From: Hydrogenothermaceae bacterium
GTDB taxonomy: Bacteria > Aquificota > Aquificae > Hydrogenothermales > Hydrogenothermaceae
DNA: 5,219 nt
Assembly (NCBI GenBank): GCA_026984415.1
Contig: JALSSE010000026.1
Span: forward strand, 1 to 5,219
Direction: 5' to 3'
Part shown: positions 1-5,219 of the stretch, one piece after another
Layout of the letters: each line of letters opens with the position of its first letter
Numbering within the stretch: the stretch's first letter is position 1
Program-made: the position numbers and the translations under genes
The notes under the pieces: model-generated
What the model saw: only the letters and a program-made list of their open reading frames with translations
What the model was told of the DNA's origin: nothing
The model's database searches: none

Positions 1-78
1 TTTGAGCAAATGCACGGGACAGGAACTCCAGAAGATTTAAATGAGTATTTAGAATTTTTAAACAGAAAAACCTTATAA
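1..78 (+). CDS. 3' end of a possible sugar nucleotidyltransferase (partial)
   Basis: The frame is open from base 1 and ends at TAA 76-78, giving the last 25 residues of a protein that begins outside the window. The visible tail reads FEQMHGTGTPEDLNEYLEFL and then a short basic end. A Gly-Thr-Pro-Glu-Asp-Leu motif close to the C-terminus is common in NTP_transferase-type sugar nucleotidyltransferases and related capsule proteins, where it follows the last strand of the catalytic domain. That resemblance, and the glycerophosphotransferase gene 58 bases downstream, are the only grounds for the call. No catalytic residue is in the window. It is probably the preceding gene of the same polysaccharide operon. 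A glycosyltransferase or another sugar-metabolism enzyme is also possible. Confidence 0.45.
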   Translation, partial: FEQMHGTGTPEDLNEYLEFLNRKTL

Positions 79-125
79 GAGTTTTAATATAAAGAATTAT
101 AAAATAAACAAAGAATTATGGAAGT

Positions 126-130
126 AGGAG
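126..130 (+). promoter_or_regulatory. Ribosome binding site that selects a TTG start
   Basis: AGGAG lies 6 bases before TTG at 137. The ATG at 132 is only one base from this site, is in another frame and stops after two codons (ATG TTT TGA). An in-frame TAG at 125-127 rules out any earlier start for the downstream gene, so TTG 137 is the only well-placed start. Confidence 0.7.
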
Positions 131-136
131 TATGTT

Positions 137-1318
137 TTGAACAACTTAAAAAAAATAATAAAGTATCTTTATGAAGATATTCTATATTTTATTTCTAAAA
201 TCTTTCCAAAAGATAAAAACTTATGGTTGTTTGGTGCATGGTTTGGTAATTCTTTTAATGATAACTCAAAATATATGTATCTTTATGTTTTAAAAAACCA
301 TCCAGAGATAAAAGCTTACTGGATTACAAAAAATGACAAGGTTTATAAAGCTTTAAAAAAATCAGGACTACCTGTTGTCAAACAAAATTCCTTAAAGGGT
401 TTAATTTTAGGATTAAGAGCAAAAGTATACATTATGTCTACAAGTGTTGGTGATATAAGGGGTAGTTTATATACAAAAAAGAATTTAGGAGTTCAGTTAT
501 GGCATGGAATTGGTATAAAAAAAATAGGGTACAGCACAACTTTTGGAAGCATTCCACCTTTTTGGGAAATAAAGAAAAAAATATTTCCTTTTATGGCTAG
601 TTTATATAATTATGATATCGTAATATCAACATCTAAACTATGGCAAAAAAGATTTTCTGAAGCTTTCAGACTTCCTGAAGAAAATATTCCAATAACAGGA
701 CAGCCGAGGTGCGATATTTTTTATCAAAAGAAACCACAAAAAAAGGATTATATACAGATACTTTTCACTCCAACCCATAGAAAACAGGGACATGGTGAAA
801 TAAAATCTATTTTACCTTCAGAAGAAGAATTGTATAAAATAAATGAATTTTTAAAAGAAAAAAATGCTATTTTAAAAATGAAGCTACATTTTTATGATAT
901 GAAATTTCTTCCTAAAAACATAAATTTTTCTAATATTCAAGTAGTAGACTTTGACCCACTGTACGACATACAAGAAGAACTTTTAAATACAGATATTCTA
1001 CTGGTAGATTACTCAGGAATTTATTTTGATTTCTTACTTTTAGATAGGCCTGTTGTTTTTACTGCATTTGATATTGAAGATTATCAAAAGGAAGACCAAG
1101 GTTTTTATGAGCCATTTGAAGACGTGGCAGCAGGGAGAATAGCAAAAAACTGGGATGAAGTTTTAGACGGAATAGAAGAAGCTATTAACGAACCTGATAA
1201 ATATAAGAAAAAAAGAAAAGAAGTAAGAGATAGATACTGGGATTTATCTATTCAGAATGGAAATTCTGCGAAAAGGGTATTTGAAGTAATAATAAAACAT
1301 CCGAAAATGAATAAATGA
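137..1318 (+). CDS. CDP-glycerol glycerophosphotransferase family protein (TagB/TagF-like)
   Basis: This 393-residue protein probably transfers glycerol phosphate (or a related polyol phosphate) from a CDP-activated donor to a growing surface glycan at the cytoplasmic face of the membrane. It has the marks of the family (Pfam Glyphos_transf): WLFGAWFG at about 30-37, QLWHG at 120-124, ITGQPRCD at 186-193, TPTHR at 211-215, MKLHF at 248-252 and DILLVDYSGIYFDF at 286-299. Two histidines are known to be essential in TagF; His123 and His251 are the likely counterparts. The DYSG segment matches the donor-phosphate binding region. There is no signal peptide; the basic-hydrophobic first 25 residues could hold the enzyme on the membrane. 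The length suits the single catalytic domain without the extra N-terminal region of full TagF. It starts at TTG behind AGGAG and overlaps the flippase gene by 4 bases, so the two are probably co-translated. The exact polyol and acceptor cannot be read from the sequence. Confidence 0.88.
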   Translation: MNNLKKIIKYLYEDILYFISKIFPKDKNLWLFGAWFGNSFNDNSKYMYLYVLKNHPEIKAYWITKNDKVYKALKKSGLPVVKQNSLKGLILGLRAKVYIMSTSVGDIRGSLYTKKNLGVQLWHGIGIKKIGYSTTFGSIPPFWEIKKKIFPFMASLYNYDIVISTSKLWQKRFSEAFRLPEENIPITGQPRCDIFYQKKPQKKDYIQILFTPTHRKQGHGEIKSILPSEEELYKINEFLKEKNAILKMKLHFYDMKFLPKNINFSNIQVVDFDPLYDIQEELLNTDILLVDYSGIYFDFLLLDRPVVFTAFDIEDYQKEDQGFYEPFEDVAAGRIAKNWDEVLDGIEEAINEPDKYKKKRKEVRDRYWDLSIQNGNSAKRVFEVIIKHPKMNK

Positions 1319-2583
1319 AAGTAAATATAAAATCAATATTTAAAGATAAAGATAAAAAAGTTTTATTATCTAACTTTATATCATTATTTGTATTGCAAGG
1401 AGCAAATTATATATTACCATTGATTACACTTCCTTATTTAGTTAGAGTTTTAGGTGCTGAAAAATTTGGAATAATAGCTTTTGCACAGGCTTTTGTTGCT
1501 TATTTTGGCATTTTAATAGGTTATGGATTTGAATTATCTGCAACAAAAGAAATAGCAGAACATAGAGAAAATAAGGAAAAAGTTATAGAAATCTTTAGTT
1601 CTGTAATACTAATTAAATTTTTAATTATGCTTTTTTCTCTTTTAGTTATGTCCCTAATTATTTTTTCTTTTGATAATTTTAAAAAAAACTGGTTAATTTT
1701 TTATTTTACATTTGGAGTTCCTATTGGAAGAATATTATTTCCTGTATGGTTCTTTCAGGGAATGGAAAAGATGAAATATATAACATTTTTAAATATTACA
1801 GCAAAAGTAATTTTTACTATTTTTATATTTGTTTTTATCAGAGAGGCATCAGACTATCTATACGTTCCTTTAATAAACTCGGCAGGTTTTTTTGTAGCAG
1901 GAATTATTGCCATGTGGATTATATTTAGAAATTTTAATATGAAATTCATTATTCCACCTTTCAAAACAATTTTTTACCATTTTAAAAATAGTACTCAATT
2001 TTTTCTATCAAGATTATCTGTTTCTATTTATACATCTACAAATACTTTTGTGTTAGGACTTTTTACAACACACGAAATGGTAGGTTATTACGCAGTAGCA
2101 GAAAAACTATACCAGGCATTTCATCAGCTATACCATCCACTTGTAAATACTTTATATCCTTATGTTGCTAATAAAAAGAATATATCTTTATTCAAAAAAA
2201 TATTTAAAATTGCAAACTTATTTAATTTAATTCTTTTTATTATAGTTTTTCTTTTAGCAGGTGAAATTATTAAGATAATATTCGGTGATAATTTAGATTA
2301 TTCTGTTAATGTGTTTAAAATATTAATTTTAACTTTACCAATAGTAGTACCTTCTATGTTAATTGGATACCCATTTTTAGCTGCTATGGGATTTCCAAAA
2401 TATGCTAACAATAGTGTTATTTTTAGCTCTATTTTACATATTATTGGACTTGGAATTTTAATTCTGCTAAATCTTGTAAATATTTATACAGTTGCTTTTA
2501 TGGTAATTATTACAGAAAGTTTTGTTCTATTTTACAGATTGTATGGTATTTTTAAAGAAAAATTACCACTTTTTACAGAATAA
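1315..2583 (+). CDS. Wzx-type polysaccharide flippase (MOP superfamily)
   Basis: This 422-residue integral membrane protein probably flips undecaprenyl-diphosphate-linked oligosaccharide units across the inner membrane for O-antigen or capsule assembly. The first 70 residues carry the typical N-terminus of the RfbX/Wzx family: a hydrophobic helix with LQGANYILPLITLPYLVRVL (27-46) followed by GAEKFGIIAFAQAF (47-60). FPVWFFQGMEKMKYIT (142-157) is the other well-known family segment. About 12 hydrophobic stretches are visible, roughly at 17-37, 48-70, 92-118, 126-145, 158-176, 183-204, 227-250, 252-283, 298-316, 332-354, 365-386 and 390-408, with short basic loops. The length is normal for the family. 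Its ATG overlaps the TGA of the glycerophosphotransferase gene in ATGA (1315-1318). No Shine-Dalgarno site precedes it, so it probably depends on translational coupling. Substrate specificity cannot be predicted. An out-of-frame open stretch inside it (1746-1928) is a shadow. Confidence 0.9.
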   Translation: MKVNIKSIFKDKDKKVLLSNFISLFVLQGANYILPLITLPYLVRVLGAEKFGIIAFAQAFVAYFGILIGYGFELSATKEIAEHRENKEKVIEIFSSVILIKFLIMLFSLLVMSLIIFSFDNFKKNWLIFYFTFGVPIGRILFPVWFFQGMEKMKYITFLNITAKVIFTIFIFVFIREASDYLYVPLINSAGFFVAGIIAMWIIFRNFNMKFIIPPFKTIFYHFKNSTQFFLSRLSVSIYTSTNTFVLGLFTTHEMVGYYAVAEKLYQAFHQLYHPLVNTLYPYVANKKNISLFKKIFKIANLFNLILFIIVFLLAGEIIKIIFGDNLDYSVNVFKILILTLPIVVPSMLIGYPFLAAMGFPKYANNSVIFSSILHIIGLGILILLNLVNIYTVAFMVIITESFVLFYRLYGIFKEKLPLFTE

Positions 2584-2594
2584 TATGCCAGAAA

Positions 2595-2624
2595 GCCCAT
2601 TTTTTTTAAAAAAGAGTGAATGGC
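2595..2624 (+). repeat. Imperfect AT-rich inverted repeat after the flippase gene
   Basis: GCC at 2595-2597 can pair with GGC at 2622-2624, CA/TG pairs follow, and a T8 run (2600-2607) faces an A6 run (2608-2613). The stem is broken by bulges. TGCCA at 2586-2590 and TGGCA at 2621-2625 offer a competing pairing. It could be a weak terminator of the flippase transcript, but no T tract follows it. The T/A run is also the kind of site into which IS605-type elements insert, so the left edge of the transposon may lie here. Confidence 0.3.
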
Positions 2625-2625
2625 A

Positions 2626-2647
2626 GAGAGTTTCGTTAGAAACTCTC
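2626..2647 (+). repeat. Perfect 9-bp hairpin, probable left-end hairpin of the IS element
   Basis: GAGAGTTTC (2626-2634) and GAAACTCTC (2639-2647) are perfect complements around a GTTA loop. IS200/IS605 elements carry a subterminal hairpin at each end that the Y1 transposase TnpA recognises, and a second perfect hairpin lies after tnpB at 3987-4006. The alternative is an intrinsic terminator of the upstream operon. Against that, the T5 run (2654-2658) begins six bases after the stem instead of directly at it. Confidence 0.5.
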
Positions 2648-2670
2648 CAAACCTTTTTAATCGTTTAATT

Positions 2671-2679
2671 TGCTATAAT
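2671..2679 (+). promoter_or_regulatory. Extended -10 promoter of tnpB
   Basis: TGCTATAAT is a consensus -10 hexamer (TATAAT, 2674-2679) with the TGn extension. No convincing -35 hexamer lies 16-18 bases upstream, as is usual for extended -10 promoters. The -10 sits inside the perfect inverted repeat TGCTA-TAAT-TAGCA (2671-2684). Transcription would begin near 2686, leaving a leader of only about 13 bases before tnpB. Confidence 0.55.
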
Positions 2680-2685
2680 TAGCAT

Positions 2686-2690
2686 AGAGG
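2686..2690 (+). promoter_or_regulatory. Ribosome binding site of tnpB
   Basis: AGAGG lies 8 bases before ATG 2699. It is the only good Shine-Dalgarno match near the start of the tnpB frame and supports initiation there. Confidence 0.55.
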
Positions 2691-2698
2691 TTTTCAAT

Positions 2699-4918
2699 AT
2701 GTCTGCAAATATCCAAAAACGACAAAAAATAAAAGAAAGTTTAAAAAAAACCAGAGAGAAAAGAAAAAATCAGATAGCTAATGTATATCAGCTTAAAATC
2801 TCATACTCCAATCTAAACAAACAGCAAAAACAATGGCTTGAAAAAGTATTTTTAGAAGCGAAATGGCTTTATAACTACTGCATTGCAGATATAGAAAACA
2901 GATTAAACCCAGAAACAGAAAAAAATTTAATATTAGATGTAAAAACACCAGATGGATTTGAAGAAAGAGAAATAAAATGTTTATCATCACAAATGAAACA
3001 GGGGATATTAGATAGAATAAAGAAAAATTTATCAGACCTATCAAAAGCAAAACAAAAAGGAATAAAAGTAAGAAAACTAAAGTTTAAATCACAGGTTAGA
3101 AGCATACCATTGAAACAAAACAATATAACATTCAAAATATTAAAAGATAAAAACAGAATAAAACTACAAGGATTAAAAAAGCCTGTTAGAGTATTAGGAT
3201 TACACCAACTGCCAGAAAACTGTGATACAGCAAAAGCAGAATTGATTAAAAAACCAGATGGATACTACATATATCTAACCTGCTATATAGATAAAGACCA
3301 GCAAAAACAAGAAAAGATAAACAAACCAATAGGAATAGACTTTGGAATAAAACATCAGTTAACCTTATCAAATGGAATAAAGATAAACTACAAAATAACA
3401 GAAACAAAAAGATTAAAAAGACTACAGAAAAAATTATTCCGTCAAAAGAAAGGAAGCAAAAACTATCAAAAAACAAAACATAAAATACAAAAGGAATACC
3501 AAAAAATCTACAACAAAAGAAAAGACATACAGAACAAAATAATATCACTGCTAAAAAAGTATGAATATGTATTAATCCAAGAAGAACAGATAAAAAATTG
3601 GCACAGTGGACTGTTTGGAAAGCAAATACAGGCAACAGGTATAGGGGCAATAATCTCAAGGCTAAAACAAAGCCTTGAAACCCTTATACCTGTATACAGA
3701 TATGAAGCAACAACAAAGGTATGTAGTAGATGTGGAAACAAGAAACAAGACATAACCCTATCAGACAGAACCTATAAGTGTAAAAGTTGTGGACTGGTAA
3801 TAGATAGAGATTTAAACTCTGCAATAAACATACTTAAAATAGGACTGCACAAAGTGGAGAAAACCACTATAAAAAACCTACCTACGGACTGTGGGGATGT
3901 AAAGCCTGTGGAGAAGTCAGCCACTGCACGGATACTTGGGAGTAATCCCTATATTCGTGTAAGCTATGCCTCTGTGAAGCAGGAAGCTCGGGTTTTTAAA
4001 CCCGAGAGGATGTCACGAAATGATATAATAAAAATAAAAAGGGGAAATAAAATGAAAGGAATAATTTTAGCTGGTGGTAGTGGAACAAGGTTATATCCAA
4101 TTACTATTCCAACAATAAAACAACTTTTACCAATTTACGACAAACCAATGATTTATTATCCACTTGCAACACTTATGCTTGCAGGAGTAAGGGACATTTT
4201 GATAATCTCAACTCCAAAAGACCTTTCAAGATTTCAAGATTTATTTGGAGATGGAAGCCAGTTAGGTCTAAACTTTAGTTATGCTGAACAGGCTGAACCA
4301 AGGGGAATAGCAGAAGCTTTAATTATAGGAGAAGAATTCATAAACAACGATAACGTATGGCTTGTATTGGGGGATAACATATTTTTTGGACATGGATTAC
4401 CTGATTTACTCCACGAAACATCTCAGCAAAAAGAAGGTGCAACAGTATTTGGCTATTACGTCTCTGACCCTGAAAGATATGGGGTAGTTGAATTTGATGA
4501 AAATGGGAAAGTTATATCAATAGAAGAAAAACCAGAAAAACCAAAATCAAACTATGCAATTACAGGACTTTACTACTACGACAGTGAAGCTCCAAAAATT
4601 GCTAAAAACCTGAAGCCTTCCCACAGAGGAGAAATAGAAATTACAGACCTTAACTTAGAATACTTAAAAAAAGGTAAATTGAATGTTAAGCTTATGGGAA
4701 GGGGTTTTGCATGGCTTGATACAGGAACACACGATTCTTTATTAGATGCTTCAGACTTTGTAAGGATTGTAGAGCAGAGACAGGGATTAAAAATAGCCTG
4801 TATTGAAGAAATAGCTTACAGACTTGGATATATAAATGCCGAACAATTAGAAAAACTTGCACATCCTTTAAAGAAAACAGGATACGGCAAATACTTATTA
4901 AAGATTATTGATGAGTAA
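2699..4918 (+). CDS. tnpB: TnpB RNA-guided nuclease, frame reading through into rmlA
   Basis: Residues 1-381 are a clear TnpB (IS605 OrfB). TnpB proteins are RNA-guided DNA endonucleases, ancestral to Cas12, that help their transposons persist. The N-terminal helix-turn-helix/WED part spans about 1-205. The RuvC core follows: GIDFGIK with catalytic Asp214, a long basic helical insert (235-285), [11 protein letters not shown] with Glu295/Glu296, the zinc ribbon CSRC...CKSC (Cys342, 345, 361, 364) and [11 protein letters not shown] with Asp371. All three acidic positions appear filled, so it may be active. The tail (382-451) is translated from DNA that is probably omega RNA and the right end. 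The frame has no stop in the element: it passes the right hairpin and enters rmlA in frame at codon 452, ending at 4916-4918. Any ribosome that starts at ATG 2699 would therefore make a 739-residue TnpB-RmlA chain. I regard TnpB and RmlA as separate genes. The gene is strongly A-rich on the coding strand, unlike rmlA. Confidence 0.85.
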   Translation: MSANIQKRQKIKESLKKTREKRKNQIANVYQLKISYSNLNKQQKQWLEKVFLEAKWLYNYCIADIENRLNPETEKNLILDVKTPDGFEEREIKCLSSQMKQGILDRIKKNLSDLSKAKQKGIKVRKLKFKSQVRSIPLKQNNITFKILKDKNRIKLQGLKKPVRVLGLHQLPENCDTAKAELIKKPDGYYIYLTCYIDKDQQKQEKINKPIGIDFGIKHQLTLSNGIKINYKITETKRLKRLQKKLFRQKKGSKNYQKTKHKIQKEYQKIYNKRKDIQNKIISLLKKYEYVLIQEEQIKNWHSGLFGKQIQATGIGAIISRLKQSLETLIPVYRYEATTKVCSRCGNKKQDITLSDRTYKCKSCGLVIDRDLNSAINILKIGLHKVEKTTIKNLPTDCGDVKPVEKSATARILGSNPYIRVSYASVKQEARVFKPERMSRNDIIKIKRGNKMKGIILAGGSGTRLYPITIPTIKQLLPIYDKPMIYYPLATLMLAGVRDILIISTPKDLSRFQDLFGDGSQLGLNFSYAEQAEPRGIAEALIIGEEFINNDNVWLVLGDNIFFGHGLPDLLHETSQQKEGATVFGYYVSDPERYGVVEFDENGKVISIEEKPEKPKSNYAITGLYYYDSEAPKIAKNLKPSHRGEIEITDLNLEYLKKGKLNVKLMGRGFAWLDTGTHDSLLDASDFVRIVEQRQGLKIACIEEIAYRLGYINAEQLEKLAHPLKKTGYGKYLLKIIDE
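3853..4016 (+). ncRNA. Predicted omega RNA (reRNA) of the TnpB element
   Basis: TnpB uses an RNA made from the 3' end of tnpB and the right end of the element, with a guide taken from the flank. Here G+C rises to 66 of 130 bases at 3881-4010, against 10/60 at 3121-3180 and 13/60 at 3361-3420, as expected for a structured RNA in an AT-rich thermophile. Visible folds: AGTGG/CCACT (3853-3857/3864-3868); a helix CACGGATA/TATTCGTG (3927-3934/3952-3959, one G-U pair) topped by GGGA-GTAA-TCCC (3938-3949), a GNRA tetraloop stem; and the right-end hairpin 3987-4006. GTGA 3974-3977 could pair with TCAC 4013-4016. The 5' end is a guess. The guide would begin at about 4017. Confidence 0.55.
3987..4006 (+). 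repeat. Right-end hairpin of the IS element
   Basis: CTCGGGTTT (3987-3995) and AAACCCGAG (3998-4006) form a perfect inverted repeat around TT; as RNA or single-stranded DNA the outer 7 pairs would close a 6-base loop. It is followed by AGGATGTCAC, a sequence I associate with right ends of many tnpB elements. It should serve both as the TnpA recognition hairpin and as the terminal stem of the omega RNA. It is translated through by the tnpB frame as [10 protein letters not shown]. Confidence 0.65.
4021..4029 (+). promoter_or_regulatory. Extended -10 promoter in front of rmlA
   Basis: TGATATAAT has a consensus -10 hexamer (4024-4029) with the TGn extension. It lies 22 bases before the rmlA start codon, which would give a leader of about 15 bases with the ribosome binding site near its 5' end. 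The position expected for a -35 falls in the right-end hairpin and shows no match. It may be the original rmlA promoter, with its upstream part displaced by the insertion, or a chance hit in AT-rich flank. Confidence 0.4.
4041..4044 (+). promoter_or_regulatory. Ribosome binding site that sets the rmlA start
   Basis: GGGG, preceded by five A residues, lies 7 bases before ATG 4052. It supports independent initiation of rmlA at this ATG inside the longer tnpB frame. Confidence 0.55.
4052..4918 (+). CDS. rmlA: Glucose-1-phosphate thymidylyltransferase
   Basis: RmlA (RfbA) joins dTTP and glucose 1-phosphate to make dTDP-glucose and diphosphate, the first step to dTDP-L-rhamnose and other dTDP-sugars; it is a cytoplasmic homotetramer. 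The 288 residues match the usual length. Motifs run in order: [18 protein letters not shown] (1-18, nucleotide-binding loop), [16 protein letters not shown] (23-38), GDGSQLGL (66-73), [12 protein letters not shown] (104-115, metal-binding Asp108), [20 protein letters not shown] (158-177), [10 protein letters not shown] (192-201) and [16 protein letters not shown] (216-231, second metal-binding Asp223). ATG 4052 gives exactly the normal N-terminus and has its own ribosome binding site, although the same frame is open back to 2699 through tnpB. A 451-residue extension would sit next to the active-site loop, so the short form is surely the functional one. No rmlB, rmlC or rmlD is in the window. 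The 3' end overlaps the next gene by 8 bases. Confidence 0.95.
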   Translation: MKGIILAGGSGTRLYPITIPTIKQLLPIYDKPMIYYPLATLMLAGVRDILIISTPKDLSRFQDLFGDGSQLGLNFSYAEQAEPRGIAEALIIGEEFINNDNVWLVLGDNIFFGHGLPDLLHETSQQKEGATVFGYYVSDPERYGVVEFDENGKVISIEEKPEKPKSNYAITGLYYYDSEAPKIAKNLKPSHRGEIEITDLNLEYLKKGKLNVKLMGRGFAWLDTGTHDSLLDASDFVRIVEQRQGLKIACIEEIAYRLGYINAEQLEKLAHPLKKTGYGKYLLKIIDE

Positions 4919-5213
4919 ATCAAAAAAAGTAAGACTTTCTAAAAACGAAATAGAAATCATAAAAAATACAATAAAAAAGTACGACCCTGATGCAAAAATA
5001 ATAATTTTTGGAAGTAGAGCTGACCTTTCAAAGAGAGGTGGAGATATAGATATCCTTGTTGTATCTAAAAAGATTGATTACAATGTAAGGAGAAAAATAC
5101 GTGTTGAACTGTTGCTAAAGCTTGGAGATAGAAAAATAGATATTATAGTTACAGATAATCCAGAGGAATCAGAATTTACAAAACTTGCATATAAATATGG
5201 AGTTGAAATTTGA
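4911..5213 (+). CDS. MntA-type minimal nucleotidyltransferase
   Basis: A 100-residue protein of the DNA polymerase beta-like nucleotidyltransferase superfamily. The signature is complete: [20 protein letters not shown] at 31-50, with Gly34-Ser35 and metal-binding Asp45 and Asp47, and a third acidic residue, Asp77, in RKIDIIV. Small proteins of this kind normally form a two-gene module with a HEPN or helical partner (HepT/MntA, or the HI0073/HI0074 type). In characterised MntA/HepT pairs the nucleotidyltransferase is the antitoxin, which AMPylates the toxin. The start is ATG 4911, which overlaps rmlA by 8 bases; a TTG at 4908 would add one residue. No strong ribosome binding site is seen, so coupling to rmlA is likely. 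It has no clear role in polysaccharide synthesis and looks like an accessory module at the edge of the locus. The partner gene would begin at the end of the window. Family assignment is firm; the toxin-antitoxin role is inferred. Confidence 0.85.
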   Translation: MSKSKKVRLSKNEIEIIKNTIKKYDPDAKIIIFGSRADLSKRGGDIDILVVSKKIDYNVRRKIRVELLLKLGDRKIDIIVTDNPEESEFTKLAYKYGVEI

Positions 5214-5219
5214 AATTAG
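5210..5219 (+). CDS. Possible start of the partner gene of the nucleotidyltransferase (partial)
   Basis: TTG at 5210 overlaps the preceding TGA (TTGA, 5210-5213) and has GGAG (5199-5202) 7 bases upstream, the same arrangement as the TTG start at 137. It would begin Met-Lys-Leu. A second candidate, ATG 5197 in another frame, would read MELKFEI and is also open to the window end, but has no ribosome binding site. Partner genes of MntA-type proteins usually overlap or abut them, which is the main reason to expect a gene here. Only a few codons are visible, so nothing can be said about the product. Confidence 0.3.

Larger units (their letters stand above)
2610..4016 (+). mobile_element. tnpB-only IS200/IS605-superfamily element (IS1341 type), edges approximate
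   Basis: A tnpB gene flanked by a perfect hairpin on each side (2626-2647 and 3987-4006) sits between two polysaccharide genes. There is no tnpA in the window, so the element would need a Y1 transposase supplied in trans. These elements insert without target duplication, so the edges cannot be fixed from one copy. The left edge is put after the T8A6 run, which holds a TTTAA such as these elements often target. The right edge is put after GATGTCAC, just past the right hairpin. Both could be off by tens of bases. The insertion lies directly upstream of rmlA and probably separated it from the flippase gene. Confidence 0.7.

Noticed and set aside
91..119. A 10-base direct repeat, AAAGAATTAT, at 91-100 and 110-119
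   Set aside because: It is short and very AT-rich in an AT-rich spacer, with no third copy or matching operator feature; chance is sufficient.
118..174. An 18-codon open frame from ATG 118 overlapping the start of the glycerophosphotransferase gene
   Set aside because: It has no ribosome binding site and no recognisable product, and AGGAG lies inside it, positioned for the TTG at 137.
1746..1928. A 60-codon open frame within the flippase gene
   Set aside because: It lies in another frame of a clear membrane-protein gene and has neither family motifs nor a ribosome binding site.
2793..3753. Four overlapping open frames on the minus strand opposite tnpB (2793-3050, 2875-3135, 3246-3659, 3508-3753)
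   Set aside because: The tnpB coding strand is so A-rich that the opposite strand has few stops. The hydrophobic Phe/Leu-rich products are typical shadows of Lys-rich genes.
2584..4051. A CRISPR-Cas12 locus
   Set aside because: The nuclease has TnpB size and zinc-ribbon layout, there is no repeat-spacer array or adaptation gene, and hairpins flank the gene as in IS605-type elements.
2699..4918. A purposeful TnpB-RmlA fusion enzyme
   Set aside because: RmlA has a normal N-terminus, its own ATG and a ribosome binding site at 4041-4044. The joining segment is transposon right end plus flank, not a designed linker, so accidental readthrough is the simpler account.

Overview
The window is AT-rich, Lys/Asn/Ile-rich bacterial DNA with tightly packed genes, all on the + strand. 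Protein composition, the tnpB type and the presence of a dTDP-sugar gene suggest a thermophile of the Aquificota, perhaps near Sulfurihydrogenibium. That placement rests on general resemblance only. Most of the window belongs to a surface-polysaccharide (O-antigen or capsule type) locus interrupted by a transposon.

Layout: (1) 1-78, the last 25 codons of a gene that may encode a sugar nucleotidyltransferase. (2) 137-1318, a CDP-glycerol glycerophosphotransferase of the TagB/TagF family, starting at TTG. (3) 1315-2583, a Wzx-type polysaccharide flippase, joined to the previous gene by an ATGA overlap. (4) About 2600-4016, a tnpB-only transposon of the IS200/IS605 superfamily (IS1341 type, no tnpA). 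It has a perfect hairpin near each end, an extended -10 promoter and a GC-rich, foldable 3' part that looks like an omega RNA. (5) 4052-4918, rmlA, glucose-1-phosphate thymidylyltransferase. (6) 4911-5213, a small MntA-type nucleotidyltransferase overlapping rmlA. (7) The last bases may be the start of its partner gene.

The polysaccharide genes fit together: a nucleotidyltransferase supplies activated sugar, the TagF-like enzyme adds glycerol phosphate, Wzx flips the lipid-linked unit, and RmlA makes dTDP-glucose, the first step to dTDP-rhamnose and related sugars.

The most notable point is the junction at 3840-4060. The tnpB frame has no stop inside the element. It runs through the right-end hairpin and in frame into rmlA, giving one 739-codon open frame. 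The predicted omega RNA ends next to the rmlA promoter and ribosome binding site, so its guide would correspond to the rmlA leader. The best reading is two proteins: TnpB (about 440 residues, with a readthrough tail) and RmlA (288 residues, with its own start).
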